The notes under the pieces were generated by a model. That model had not been told where the DNA came from. It ran no database searches and saw only the letters and a program-made list of their open reading frames with translations. A program made the translations under genes and the position numbers. 64,000 nt of DNA. It comes from Cepaea nemoralis (taxonomy: Eukaryota; Mollusca; Gastropoda; Stylommatophora; Helicidae). Each line of letters begins with the position of its first letter. Position 1 is the stretch's first letter. Of this stretch, positions 42,151 through 53,252 are shown piece after piece. The stretch is from NCBI GenBank assembly GCA_014155875.1, contig JACEFZ010011666.1, positions 145,001 through 209,000 on the forward strand, read 5' to 3'.

Positions 42151-44339
42151 CACCCTCCCCTCCTGTGTTGCGTCATCAACTTTGACTCATTGGTTATGAC
42201 GCAAGAGGTTTCTAAAAAAATTAGTGTATCTAATTTTTGTCAAAGACTGCTGATAACCTGGCTTTGGGTAACTCAATAGACTTCTACTGACTATTGTCAC
42301 AATGTAGTATCACTTTACTTGGCTACTGGCAATCGCCACAAACTTGTCTGGTTGGCGTGAGCCCTCTTCTCAGTCGCAATATTATATTTATTAGAGGTAT
42401 GTCTGAACCGGACCATTGTCTTATAAGACCTGCCCTCAAATAGTAAATTAACTCACTACCCATACAAAGTTGACTTTCTTAGGGTCAACACATGAATTGC
42501 TTCATGTCCCCCATCTAATATTAAGCAACCATTACACAAGCTGTGTGCGAGAGGCTTTACCTATCTCGCTTCCGCGTGTAAAGTTATCTTTCACTGTTAA
42601 GTTAGTGTTTCGTTGTCTATTATGTCCCCTGACCCGGAGTTATCTCCCTTTGATCTACACAAAATGTATGCAATTTACATGTGTGTTTTTCTGGTTGTTT
42701 GCGTGTTTGGATGTAATTAATAATATAATCTACATTCTAGCGTGTGTATCTATTTATCATGTGTATGTAAGTTAGTTTTCAAGTGCCATAATTCGGTTAA
42801 ATGTGGCCACAAACAAGTGTATAACACTAATTCGTGACTACGTTTCCGTCTTATGAGACTTAAAATATTTTTTTCTACGATCTACACTAAACTACACACA
42901 ACACATTCAAGACAGCACATTTTCAACATCGAAAGCAAACATCTGACGCAGACAAAAAATAAAAAGTCGCGTTGAGCGGCAGAAAAAATCCGCTGACTGA
43001 TCTCACTCTCTCTTGTATAATTTACATTTGCTCTCACTTTCACACTTCTGTCACACATCTTTTACCCTCACAATTATTTAAAAACCTTGGAGTGACACTG
43101 TACAAGTTTGGCTCAGTTTGACAAAGTTGAGCTTAATGACTGTGCGTAAATTGCTGCACGAGTCATGTATTTACAAACTATTTACATGTAAGAAAAAGGG
43201 TTGATGGTTTGTACCCTGGTATTAATGACTACATTCTACTGAAATAATATTCTAAATACTGAAATACTAATATTAGTTCTATAAATATGTATTTAATGTT
43301 TTACCTACTTTAATCTAGTTTAATGGAAGTAATCTAACTATTTAAGATGAAATTGATGTGAGATGAGTTATGTAACTAACTAAAATGGGTAATGTGAAAT
43401 GTAATAAATTATGTCCCTTTCTAACATGGGTAATGTGAAATATAACAAAATTATGAATAATGTTTTTAAATGAAAAAAAATATATGATTGATATTTTTAT
43501 TCTAAATGGTGTAAATGATGTATGTTTATTTGTATACTCCTTTCATCCTATCCGATGTAAACTAATCCTAATACTACATGAACACGTTTGTTAAATGGAC
43601 TGGTTCATTAAAATGGAATGGACTCAAATGAAATGAAACAAAGTGAAATGTAACAACCTAAATGGTACTATTACTTTCTAAACTTTTTATCCTAGTTTAT
43701 AATTAGCTGTTATTACGTTTAAATTACTATCCTAATCTACTTGTAAGCTAAGTAAGTGGGTAAATTAATGATCTATCTAAATTATTAAAAAATGAAAACT
43801 ATTATATTTCCTAAATCTAAATGTATCTTAGAGTGACCTAATCTAACTATAATTTATCACTATATTAAAACGTTATAATACATATCACAATAAGTCTATA
43901 TATACATGGTATTCAATTACCTCAGGTTAGTCGTTGCCCTAATGTTCAGAAATTGCTTTCATTGGCATACTATATATACACAATTGTCCTGGGTATATTA
44001 AATACATTACACAGTCATACTTGTGCCCTATGGGTATTGCACTTGTAGAGTTCGCTGGTGTCGTAGACAAGTATTTTCGTGTCTGTTATTTATGTACTGT
44101 TCTGACACTGTTTTTCCCTGCTTAACACAGATGATTCACCGGAACACATATGGAGCTTAGTATGTAACGAGCTGTCTCTGTACACATGGTGATATACTTG
44201 TTCTCGGAGCACAGTTCTTATTTTGCTGTCTACGGACATATGGTAGTTCACTGTTCTTAGTACATAGTTCAGAACATAATGTCTCTGTATTCGTAACATA
44301 TTTCACATAGGATATTCTAATGTACTAATTTAACCTCTA
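42151..44339 (-). other. Polypurine tract and 2.2-kb non-coding 3' internal region
   Basis: The tract is at 42151-42164. The rest is AT-rich with no domain; frames up to 101 codons resemble nothing. Long untranslated 3' regions also occur in other large LTR elements. Confidence 0.7.
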
Positions 44340-45935
44340 TTACTCTACATTCTCATGTGGATTCTCCGGTATTTCTACCTCAGATGGTCGACTAAGGGTA
44401 TCAGCCAGAATGTTGTCCTTACCCTTAATATGCACACCACTTTGTATGACCGTGATTGGGGAGTTGTCAGTCTGGACAACGAAGTGAACACCCGCTAGAA
44501 ATCGATGCAGCTTCCTCACCGCATAGATGACGGTTAGGGCTTCCAACTCTGATATGGAATATCTGGACTCAGCAGGTGTGATCTTGCGGCTCACGTAGCA
44601 AATCGGATGGAAAATGCCATCATAAAACTGGCCTAGTACTGCAGCGATGGAGATTCTGCTGGCATCTGTCCTAAGATAATAAACGACCCTAGGATTAGGC
44701 AAGCGGAGGATTGGTACATTACTAAACAGGATTTTCAATTTTGACAATGCAGAAATTAATAATGCATCTTTGACATCTAATTTTACAGATGCTTTTAAAA
44801 CATTTGAATATACACTTGTAATTTCAGCTAAGTTTGGTATGAACTTGCTATAGTAATTTACTAACCCCAAAAGGCTTCTGACCTGCTTCTTTGTTGTAGG
44901 CATGGTCAGGTTCATAATTTTGGTAATAATTCTATTGTCAGTTTTTAGTTGACCTTGTGAAATGACATGACCCAAAAAATCAATTTCTTTTAGGCCCAAT
45001 TCGACTTTGCTCGGTGTGACAGTGAGACCGAAGAGTCGCAACCTATCGAAGACATGTCTTAGTTTCAGTAAGTGTGGTGTCCAGTCATCTGTATGGACAA
45101 ATATATCATCTATATACGTCACTGTATTCGTCACTCCATGAAGTAAATCTCTAGTTAAGCGTACGAAGGTGGCAGGAGCGTTTCGAAGTCCGAAAGGAAG
45201 AAAACGCCACTCGTAAAGTCCTAAAGGTGTTGAAAAAGCAGTAAGATGAATGGATTGAGTCCGCATAGGGACCTGCCAATATCCCTTAGTAAGATCTAAT
45301 TTAGAAAAGATTTTGGAGGTGGACATGTCAAGAATAAGATCTTCGCAGGAAGGAATTGGTTCTGCGTCGATCTTAGTGACGTTGTTGAGCTTTCTGTAGT
45401 CCACACACAGACGAATTGTGGAGTCTTTTTTCTTAACTAGGACGATTGGAAAGGAGTACTCAGATGTGGATTTCTGGATAATCCCACTAGCTTCTAAATT
45501 AAGAATTTCCTTATTTAGACCTTCTCTATAGCTGAGTGGGATAGAGTACGGCCTGCATTTGATAGGCTTAGAGTCCGAAAGAAGAATGGAGTGCTCGATT
45601 CTGTCCGTCCTACCTGGAATGTCAGAAAATATGTCTTTATACTCCGTCACTAATTCTAATAATTGTCGTCGTTGACTGTCTGTTAGTCCCTGTTCTATCC
45701 GTATGCTATCTAATGTCGCAGTTTTGTCTACAATAGGAACAGGTAGTTCCATTCCGTCGTCGTCTACCTGATTCAGTACGGTGGTGGTGCTAAGTGCGTA
45801 TTCTGTAAGCTCACTAGGTGTATGGATATCGTCGGATTTGCCAGTCTCGCTAACTAGTGTAGTTGCGTTGTGTACGTCTGTCGTCTGATCACTAGGTGTG
45901 AGTGCAATGTGTTCGTCTGTCTCTACTTCTGTCTC
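44340..45935 (-). CDS. Reverse transcriptase-RNase H of Gmr1-like element 1
   Basis: From ATG at 45752 the frame has 470 codons; it is already open in the same phase back to 45935, right after the integrase stop. RT copies the element RNA into cDNA inside the capsid. Visible motifs: FPIVLVKKKDSTIRLCVDYR, FSKLDLTKGYWQVPM (catalytic Asp), LPFGLRNAPATF, the YIDD box (TYIDDIFVHTDD), and FLGHVISQGQL. The RNase H has YYLRTDAS (first Asp), SELEAL (Glu) and VQTDNSPI (third Asp). The stretch that should follow the third Asp jumps at once to HIKGKDNILADTLSRP, so about 25-30 residues are missing in frame. RNase H is probably impaired; RT looks intact. Confidence 0.93.
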   Translation of the reverse strand, partial: ETEVETDEHIALTPSDQTTDVHNATTLVSETGKSDDIHTPSELTEYALSTTTVLNQVDDDGMELPVPIVDKTATLDSIRIEQGLTDSQRRQLLELVTEYKDIFSDIPGRTDRIEHSILLSDSKPIKCRPYSIPLSYREGLNKEILNLEASGIIQKSTSEYSFPIVLVKKKDSTIRLCVDYRKLNNVTKIDAEPIPSCEDLILDMSTSKIFSKLDLTKGYWQVPMRTQSIHLTAFSTPLGLYEWRFLPFGLRNAPATFVRLTRDLLHGVTNTVTYIDDIFVHTDDWTPHLLKLRHVFDRLRLFGLTVTPSKVELGLKEIDFLGHVISQGQLKTDNRIITKIMNLTMPTTKKQVRSLLGLVNYYSKFIPNLAEITSVYSNVLKASVKLDVKDALLISALSKLKILFSNVPILRLPNPRVVYYLRTDASRISIAAVLGQFYDGIFHPICYVSRKITPAESRYSISELEALTVIYAVRKLHRFLAGVHFVVQTDNSPITVIQSGVHIKGKDNILADTLSRPSEVEIPENPHENVE

Positions 45936-45938
45936 TTA
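45936..45938 (-). other. In-frame TAA between integrase and RT
   Basis: Integrase and RT lie in one frame and are divided only by this stop (CGA TAA GAG). The 61 codons that follow it up to the RT ATG are open and acidic. It is either a single mutation in a continuous pol or a readthrough site. Confidence 0.85.
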
Positions 45939-47138
45939 TCGTGAAAAGTAAGGTTTCAACATGTTGACATGAAATATCTTTAAGTGTCCGTTTATCGATA
46001 TTTCATAGTCAACATCTGAAATTTTTCGTACCACCTTGAATGGCCCTTGCCATGAGGTCAATAATAAATTTCGTTTGTCTGGAAGTAACAGAAGTATGTC
46101 TTGATCTGGTTCAAGATCAATTGTTCTCGCACCTTTGTTTGCGTATTGGCGGTAGATTTGACCCTTCCTCTCCAAAGCTGCCTTTGCTATGATACACGAT
46201 TTCATGATCTTATCTCGTGTTTCTGTCACCATTTCATAAGGTGTTTTTGGGGTTGGAGTTTCGATGGAATTAGTTATTACCTGATGATAAATGGTTAGGG
46301 GTCCACGTGGGTTAGCCCCGTATACTAATTCAAACGCTGAGAAACCCGTGCTTGAATGGGGGATCTCCCGATAGGCGAACATCACTGTTGGTAACAGTGT
46401 ATCCCAATCAGCTGGGTTTTCTGCTGTTACCTTAGCCAGCATATGCTTAAGATCTCCGTTAATCTTCTCTACTATCCCATTGCTGGCTGGATGGTACGGT
46501 GTTGTAAAATGCTGTTTAATCCCTAACATTTTTGTAAGGGCTTGCGTTGCAGCCGATATAAATTGAGTTCCACGATCGGATAAGATGGTACGTGGAAATC
46601 CGAATCGTGAGAACAAGTGTAGAAATGCATTGGCAACGTCTTTGGAGGTGATGTATTTCAAAGCTACTGCCTCAACCCACCTTGAACATAGGTCGACCAT
46701 CGTTAATATGAAGCGATTTCCTTTGCTGGACACCTGATTCAGGGGTCCAACAATATCTACCGCCACACTCTCAAATGGCCTAGAAGCCAGTGTAGAAGGT
46801 TGTACTTCAGCTGTAGGATGTTTACCCTTACGTACTAGTTGTTGACAGACATTACAAGAACGACAAAATAATTTTATATCATTACAAAAACCTGGCCAAT
46901 AAAAATGAGCCTGAATTCTGGCCCTGGTTTTGTCATATGCAAGGTGACCAGCAAACGGTGACTCATGTGCAATCTTTAGCACAGTTAGGCGGTGTTGTAC
47001 AGGTAACACCGTTTGCTGAATCTCATGGTTACCAGTTGTATAATACCTAGTAAGAATGCCATTATTAAGTCTAAAGAACCCTGATGCGTTTTTTGTCACT
47101 TTGGCTCTTTCTTTCAATAATTTTAAATATGGAGACAC
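45936..47138 (-). CDS. Integrase of Gmr1-like element 1
   Basis: 400 codons, intact. It inserts the cDNA into chromosomal DNA. The HHCC zinc domain shows AHESPFAGH and CRSCNVC (about residues 54-100). The catalytic core has AVDIVGPL (first Asp), LSDRGTQF (second Asp) and, 35 residues on, GIVEKINGDL (Glu), an exact D,D-35-E. The C-terminal domain has a GPY/F-like motif, TSWQGPFKVVRKISDVDYEI, and ends HVNMLKPYF. The reading frame is open for about 13 codons upstream of the ATG, back to a TAG, and it is +1 relative to protease. Integrase upstream of RT is the odd and diagnostic feature. Confidence 0.95.
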   Translation of the reverse strand: MSPYLKLLKERAKVTKNASGFFRLNNGILTRYYTTGNHEIQQTVLPVQHRLTVLKIAHESPFAGHLAYDKTRARIQAHFYWPGFCNDIKLFCRSCNVCQQLVRKGKHPTAEVQPSTLASRPFESVAVDIVGPLNQVSSKGNRFILTMVDLCSRWVEAVALKYITSKDVANAFLHLFSRFGFPRTILSDRGTQFISAATQALTKMLGIKQHFTTPYHPASNGIVEKINGDLKHMLAKVTAENPADWDTLLPTVMFAYREIPHSSTGFSAFELVYGANPRGPLTIYHQVITNSIETPTPKTPYEMVTETRDKIMKSCIIAKAALERKGQIYRQYANKGARTIDLEPDQDILLLLPDKRNLLLTSWQGPFKVVRKISDVDYEISINGHLKIFHVNMLKPYFSR

Positions 47139-47145
47139 ACTAGGA

Positions 47146-47835
47146 TCAGCTTTCTAGCTGTTCTATGAATTCTTGTCTGGTGGTATCATCCGTGCTAGTT
47201 GGTGATAGCAACAGTAGTCTCTCATCTTGTAGTGTGTCTTGATGTTTCATAGCGTCTGCTATGGTTGTTGCATTAGCTGCATTTAATTTTTCCCATGCAG
47301 CTATTTCATCGCTAGTACATTGTTTCAATTGGGGTAAGCAACCCAAAATTAAATCAGTACAAGGGTTGTCAAGTATTGCACAAGTAAAGGTACCAGAAAG
47401 GAAAGGAGTGTTAATACGGGCTTTGGCCAAAGGGTAAATTTCAATGTTACCCGAAAAGGTTCGGCATTTGACAGAGTCACCTGTATAATCATCTGGACTC
47501 ACCAGTTCCTTTCTAAGACCAATAAGGGTGCTGCCGCTGTCCAGTAAACATTGGCATGGTCTATCGTTGACCATTGCATTGTGGAACATCAAATTGCCTC
47601 TGGAGGCTAATGCTGCATTTACACTCTCAGTTGAGAATGGTACTGTATGTCCACATTCTAATTTTCCGTCTGCATGAAATTGGTGACATCGTTCACAACT
47701 GTCAAAGCTTAACATATCGTTTACACAACAGACATCTTCAGATTGGTTAACAGGTAATTCATTTTCAACTTCACACTCAGTCTCACTACCACTATCAGAA
47801 GATGTATCAATCAAAATAGCATTGTTGGCTTTCAT
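47146..47835 (-). CDS. Aspartic protease region of Gmr1-like element 1
   Basis: 230 codons. The active-site loop is CQCLLDSGSTLIGLRKELV (about residues 93-112), and the second conserved strand is DLILGCLPQL. It cleaves the gag-pol polyprotein. The ATG used here is internal: the same frame continues upstream through the second gag zinc knuckle (CFFCSSYGHYSNKC, about 47850-47890), so protease was fused to nucleocapsid. It ends at a TGA 7 bp before the integrase ATG, in another frame. Confidence 0.88.
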   Translation of the reverse strand: MKANNAILIDTSSDSGSETECEVENELPVNQSEDVCCVNDMLSFDSCERCHQFHADGKLECGHTVPFSTESVNAALASRGNLMFHNAMVNDRPCQCLLDSGSTLIGLRKELVSPDDYTGDSVKCRTFSGNIEIYPLAKARINTPFLSGTFTCAILDNPCTDLILGCLPQLKQCTSDEIAAWEKLNAANATTIADAMKHQDTLQDERLLLLSPTSTDDTTRQEFIEQLES

Positions 47836-49079
47836 ACGTTGGCGGCCCAGGCACTTATTTGAATAATGGCCGTAGCTGGAACAAAAGAAGCATTTGATTG
47901 CACGCCTGTATGCAGATCTCTTGTTTTATTGCTTCTTAATGACATTCTCAAGATGTGCCGGATAGTTAGGCGATTTATCACACATAGAATAAGTGTCATG
48001 CAAACGTTGACAGTAGATACATTTTGACACCATTTTTTCCTATCTTTCTTGTCGACTCTATGAAATGGTTTTCTATTACTCTGATAGTTTTTAGAATGGT
48101 CCTTTACAAAAGAAACTATTTCAGAGTCGCTATTTGAAGTCTTAAAAATATCTCTATTTGAGGAAAAATATGCAGAGCCTTTCTTTTCAAATTGTTCTAT
48201 GGTCTCAATGTCTGACTGCTGCAGGAATTTAGCAAAAGGAGATGGTATAGTGGATATAACTTTATCCATGGCTATTAAATTTTTAAGTCTGTCAAAGTCT
48301 TTTCCTATGTTAGCTGCATTTAGCCACCTATTTAGTACACTTTGGACATTTGAGACGTAATCAATGAAAGTCTCACTAGGCTTTGGTTTTAAATTTGAGA
48401 ACTGAACCTGATACCCAGGGGCATCAAGTAAAAAGTGTTGCATTATCCTATCATGGATGTACTGATAGTTAGATCTAAGATCAGTTGGTATTGATTCTAT
48501 CACTTTAAGGGGCTCACCACTAAGGTTCTTCATATAAATCATAGCCCACATCTCTATTGGAATTTGGTGATATTTAAACTGATACTCGACATTTTCTGTC
48601 CAGGCTGATATGGATTCTTCTTTACAGAATGGTTTAATAATATTTTTTTATTTATTGAACTTGTTTTCTTCTTGTTGACTTTTTAGTTTAGTAGCAGAGA
48701 TCTCTACGTGTGAGTCTACATCCATACCTTTCATCTTTAACTGTGTCTCTGATTCCACTTGTATTTGTTTTTCCTTAACTCTTGCCATTTCATCTATCTC
48801 TTTTTGCTTTAGTTCTTTCTCTTGATCTAATTGCTTTTGTTTTAATTCTTTTCCCTGATCTAACTGTTTTAGCTTAACCTTCCTATCATGTTCTAACTGC
48901 TTTTGTTTTGTTATCTCAGCTAGTTCTGCAATCTCCTTTTGATGTTGTCTTTCTTGTGCACGTTCATTTCTCTCAGTCTCTTTTGCTTCTTTAAATTTTT
49001 GGTCAGCATATTGTTCTAGCTCCTTTCCTGTGTATTGTAACTCTTTACCTGCTTTTATGAAATCAGCTAAAGTAGCCAT
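47836..49079 (-). pseudogene. Gag of Gmr1-like element 1 (stops and one frameshift)
   Basis: Starts at the ATG at 49079 (MATLADFIKAGKELQY), preferred over the one 11 codons earlier because element 2 gag begins alike. Residues 20-140 are a long charged coiled coil rich in KQKQLD repeats. An in-frame TAA at 48648-48650 separates this from the capsid (AMIYMKNLSGEPLKVIES to about 48200). A one-base slip in the A run near 48031 throws the two zinc knuckles into another frame: C-x2-C-x3-H-x5-C near 48010, then C-x2-C-x4-H-x4-C near 47870. A second TAA is at 47926-47928. Gag would package RNA in virus-like particles; this copy cannot make a full one. Confidence 0.85.
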
Positions 49080-49958
49080 GTTGTTGGGTAATTGGCTAGT
49101 GTTGACCCGCACTGAGCTCTTTAATCACTTATTTATTTTAGATATGTTATGTTTCTTAATCTCTGAGCACTACAAATTGTACTCTTAGTTTATACCCTGG
49201 AAAATTTTATCCTGAAAAACAGAGCACAAAAATATGCTAATGCATCACACGCTGATAAAGAGATGCATTATTAATCACATTGCATGCCAAATACGTTGAG
49301 TATACTCATCTTAATGTTCGAGAAAATCAGGCACAACGTTTGGCAACTCAGGTCCCCTCGTTTGGCACTTCGGCATACACACGAGTTACTTTTCTAATCA
49401 GCTGTTGTTCACCCTGGTTCACAGAGCAGCAACAATTAACAAATTGCAAACGACATATAATTTTTGACAATTTGGTACAATCACAATGACATGCCCCCGG
49501 ACAAATACAATGTAGTTTAACTAATATTAAATGTCAATGTCCTGTCTTCGTTCTACTGTTTTATGCCTTTCGTTCCTAATCTAGTTTAATCTATGGAAGT
49601 GTTGTGCAGACCAAGTTTAATTTGCATAGCCAAAAGTAGTGCCATCGCGACGGTAAACAAATAGGAAAAGTACGAAAAAAATTCAATAACTGCTTTAAAT
49701 TAAATATAAATATAATAATAATGTTTAAATAAATAAATATATTCGTTCACTAACTTAAATACACAAATAATAGTTAATATAAAGCACAGATTCAGGCGGG
49801 CAGCTCGCAACTTGTTCTAGTCTACACACGTCATCAGTCACTGACACAAATTAAACCTTGTAATTCACTACTAGTAACCTTAGTCTAGAGCCGTGGGTAA
49901 GTGTATTAGCTTGAACATTTGTCCAAGCCACACTTCTGACACCACATTAATCCTAGCC
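49080..49958 (-). other. 5' leader with primer binding site
   Basis: The primer site is at 49928-49944 (minus strand TGGTGTCAGAAGTGTGG), matching the 3' end of tRNA-Leu for 14 bases. It is separated from the LTR by 14 bp instead of the usual few. No coding frame of note in the leader. Confidence 0.75.
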
Positions 49959-50581
49959 TGTCAGCAACCGATGTTTCAGGCATCATAGGATTACTTCTCT
50001 CGCACCACACAAGGAACTTGCAAGTCGTGTGAGAGGAAATGGATGATACATTTTATTGCCGTTGGCTCTTTACATCTACAACACAGTCGCTATCAAATCA
50101 CACACAAAGCCACAAAATTGCCTATCACTAGTTTCCTAACCCTATTGCTAATCTCTATCTACTTGGCTACAAAAAAACTCCTATCGACACTAAACGGTGC
50201 GCTCGCTAAGAAGTCAGTCCCCCGTCTGACTTTCCTAACTCGCGTGGCTACACAGCACGCGGAAGGACCGTGTGCGTCCTTCGGCTTTTTGCGTGCTGTC
50301 ACACTCAGCACGCTTATAGCAGCCGTCTCCTATTGAGTGGCAATCCACTTCTCCGTGGCTATCACGTAGGCGTGATTCTGCCGTGACCAGAGTACTAACT
50401 ATCTGGTCGATACCTCCGTGTCTCATGAGAGAACTAGTTCATAGTCCCCCTCCCTATCATCTACCCTGCCCTTATACCGGGGCACTATGTTACCTCTAAT
50501 CTACTTGAGGTTGACCACTCTTCCCGGTGGTCTTCTATCTTGAGGCAGACCTCAGACCTCTATACTTCAGTCTTTGACACA
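49959..50581 (-). repeat. 5' LTR of Gmr1-like element 1
   Basis: Partner of 41529-42150. It is followed on the host side by a 12-bp filler (ACTGTGAATTAC) and then the 32-bp flanking repeat. Confidence 0.95.
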
Positions 50582-50593
50582 ACTGTGAATTAC

Positions 50594-50625
50594 AAGTTTT
50601 ATTTGTAATTTTAAAGCTACAGGAT
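50594..50625. repeat. 32-bp flanking direct repeat, right copy
   Basis: Identical to 41497-41528; the LINE-G coding sequence continues from here upstream without a gap. Confidence 0.9.
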
Positions 50626-51650
50626 GATGGTCAGAGTTGATATCAGCACAAGGGTATGTTTTGTCATTTTTAACATTGTTTTTAAATCTATTTCTAATCA
50701 TAATATAGTCAGTTTGGTTTCTTGTTCTATCTCCATGGCTTTTCCATGTATACAGTTTCCAAGGGTTATGTTGGAAATATATGTTGCAAACAATAAGATT
50801 GTTTTCTTCAAAAAAGTGTATCAGCCGGTCTCCTCTGTCGTTTCAGTTTCCCATACCATATTGCCTTACTATCTGCATATATTTATTGTTTCCAACTTTT
50901 GCGTTCATGTTTCCCATGACAATTAGGACATCTGATGATTTTACAACTTTCAGTGTTTGTTATAGGTCTTCACAGTATTCTTCTAGATGTTCATCACTAT
51001 AATTAGTTGTTGGAGCACATGTCTGAAGAATTACTATGTTGAACGTTCTTGCGTTAATTTTGAGAAGTATCATCCTATCTTTATGAGTCCAGAATCCACT
51101 ATTATTTTTCTCTAAATCTCGTTTTACTAAAATTATTACGCCTCTCTCGTGATGATCTTCTCCTGAATTAATGAATACGTAATCTTCTCGTCTTATATAA
51201 CTTGTATCTGTCCATTTAGTTTCAGATACGCCTATGATATCTAAATTCATGTTTTTTGTCTCTGCAATAAGGTTATCAAAATTCCCTCTGAATATAAGGT
51301 GCGTCCGTTCCACGTACCAATTCTCAGACTTCTTCTACTTTTCAGGTAGGTATTGTCAGAATGCACCCTTTCAAAAGAATTTGGGATGCCTTCGTCATTA
51401 TGCACTTCCTTATTCACTATAGGAGCTGGGACGCAGAAGTGTTTCCAAGGCACCAGGGCCGGGTTATATACTGGCCAAGACCTATTGACGCGTTTTCGTC
51501 GAGCGTCCTGGGCAACAGGTCCCTTCGGGGTCCTGGCTAAAGTCAGCAGGATCGCCGATTCCTCCGAAGTCGGAGAGTGTCTGTCTGTACGGCGAGGAAC
51601 CACCAGTCTGCACACCAATAAGCCAGACATGGAACAACGGATACTCACGC
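50594..51650 (-). pseudogene. LINE-G 5' leader and APE endonuclease
   Basis: Minus reading: SLRIGTWNGRTLY near 51340 (start of APE), NLIAETKNMNLDIIGVSETK (catalytic Glu), REDYVFINSGEDHHERG, KNNSGFWTHKDRMILLKI, IVILQTCAPTTNYSDEHLEE. In shifted frames SSDVLIVMGNMNAKVGN (near 50920), YTWKSHGDRTRNQ (near 50740) and an SDHHP end at 50625. Near 50920 the GDLNAK loop reads GNMNAK, a loss of the catalytic Asp. The leader at 51650-51400 carries a LARTPKGPVAQDARRKR frame, common upstream of this LINE type. Confidence 0.87.
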
Positions 51651-52411
51651 AAAACTCAGGTCCTGTATGACATCACACTGATGTTGGACAACAGGATGCC
51701 TTCATCCGACATACAGGACTTCGCGTTGGAGCTCAAGCCAATGAACACAAGCAAGCAAGCAAGCAAGCAACTATAGGAGCTGTCTCTCACTTGTAAATAT
51801 TTACAACAGGCTCATCTCCATGTGATCAAGAATTACCCGTATCGCTTTTTTCTTGTTGTTGAATTACAATTGCTGTCTTTAGGACATTACATGGTTAGGT
51901 CCCAATCTCTTCCACTATGGCCAGCTATGTTCACTCCTCACGGGTGCCACACACTCTGCTGTTTTGCTTTCGAAGCTGTTGATCTATGTAGATGCATGCG
52001 CCTTCTCCACCGTGCCAGTGTTAAGGGAATACGGTTTGCAGTTTTTGCTTTACCTTTTTTTAAATTTGGTTATATGTCGACAACGGTTATAAGGTATCCA
52101 CCAACCGCGGCCAGCTGGTTAGATAAGAATGGTGCACCTGTTTCTAGCCCTTTCCTCACGCTATTTAGACGAGCAGTGCTTTCCTATAGAGGTCTGCTCA
52201 GTCGCTCAGGGAGCTGTCGAATCCCTCTGCTGCTCTGGTCAGTAGAAGACGACCGTATGATCTGAGCCGTCTGTGTACAGGTCTGCGCCATTGGCTGCCA
52301 GCGTATCCATGCCTGTCGCTGGCCTATCGTTACAGGGCCTAAAAGTGATAGATGATGTAGGATGAAGAATGCCTTACGCGATGAATTCAATAAGAGTAAG
52401 AGTTGCGAAAT

Positions 52412-52412
<1 letters not shown>
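51651..52412. other. Unassigned stretch
   Basis: Contains a CAAG tetranucleotide repeat (51749-51770). A 147-codon plus frame (51822-52265) has no family resemblance and no splice context; I do not call it. Confidence 0.45.

Positions 52413-52414
<2 letters not shown>

Positions 52415-52494
<80 letters not shown>
52415..52494. repeat. (CT)n microsatellite
   Basis: About 80 bp of uninterrupted CT. Confidence 0.97.
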
Positions 52495-52496
<2 letters not shown>

Positions 52497-53020
52497 GAGT
52501 TCATCTGAATCCAGTGGCAAGACAAATCAAGACGACTGGAGACAAATACAGATGCAGTGGATGTCCAGGGCGTTCTACGTGCATTGCCGTGCTCATTACT
52601 GTCCACACCACTTTGCTGGTAAACGCCATCTTGCCCGTTGAACCATCAATGATTTCTTCCGCGCAGTCTGTCGAATGATGTCTTCACATGCTGGGTTAGC
52701 ATACCCTAGTTTACCAATTGGTTTGACGCCGAATTGCTTATTCTCGCCTAGTTATGCCGGCCTGACTCAACCGTTGTCCAGGGCTTCGCATGCTGACAAC
52801 TACAATGAGACACATTCGTAAGCTGGATGACAGACTTGGATCAGTGGGGAATGGGTCATGGAAATGGCCGGACGTACTTACATGCATAGATACATACATT
52901 TTCAAAATTATTATCTCTAGCTACCATCTTGAGCATTGGCAAGCGTTCATCATCTCTACACAACGATAACGTTTGCACCATTCTACACTGAGCTCATCTA
53001 CTGCCATTGTGAGACGTCAG
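52495..53020. other. Gene-free stretch
   Basis: No recognised gene or repeat. Confidence 0.45.
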
Positions 53021-53200
53021 ATGGTGTGTGGTGTGGAAATGTCCATGTGACAACATGCATCAATTATGGACGAACATTTACGCGCAAACTGGTCTGTCCA
53101 ATCATATTCGCTACCGTCATTTGCTGTAGTATGTATGCCTCTTTGAAGCACCATGACAAACTGTCAAGCCGGGCAAAGTGCCACTACAGTAGTAATCTCA
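53021..53200 (+). pseudogene. Decayed LINE-A-type 3' end
   Basis: GTGTGGAAATGTCCATGTGA, then GGACGAACATTTACGCGCAA, then CCTCTTTGAAGCACCATG and AAGTGCCA follow LINE-A 2160-2315 in order. The zinc finger codons are broken. It is the third copy of this 3' end in the window. It lies about 50 bp upstream of the exon 6 acceptor. Confidence 0.75.
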
Positions 53201-53252
53201 ATTATTATTTCAGTTTGTAAAGATATGGCACGACACCATTCTCTTGTTACAG

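Larger units (their letters stand above)
41529..50581 (-). mobile_element. Gmr1-like Ty3/Gypsy retrotransposon 1, nearly intact (9.05 kb)
   Basis: LTRs of 622 and 623 bp (41529-42150, 49959-50581) show only about five differences. In minus orientation they start TGTGTCAAAG and end GTTGCTGACA. A primer binding site complementary to the 3' end of tRNA-Leu (TGGTGTCAGAAGTG) lies 14 nt from the 5' LTR. The polypurine tract AGGAGGGGAGGGTG (42151-42164) abuts the 3' LTR. Order of domains: gag, protease, integrase, RT, RNase H. Integrase before RT is the hallmark of Gmr1-like elements within Ty3/Gypsy. Decay is limited to a few stops, one frameshift and one in-frame deletion. A 2.2-kb non-coding stretch separates RNase H from the 3' LTR. 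Confidence 0.93.
36750..51650 (-). mobile_element. LINE-G (CFDP2-like), full-length, split by R2 and by a Gmr1-like element
   Basis: 5' leader at 51650-51330, endonuclease 51313-50590 and 41528-41490, linker and RT 41476-40514, then 37896-36760 for RT core and C-terminus. Removing 41529-50581 (LTR element) and 37897-40513 (repeat R2) rejoins a collinear LINE. It is the best preserved LINE of its type here. Confidence 0.9.

Noticed and set aside
47832..47835. ATGA start-stop overlap between gag and protease of Gmr1-like element 1, suggesting reinitiation
   Set aside because: Zinc knuckles lie in the protease frame upstream of this ATG, so the overlap is produced by a one-base slip in an A run near 48031 and is not a designed junction.
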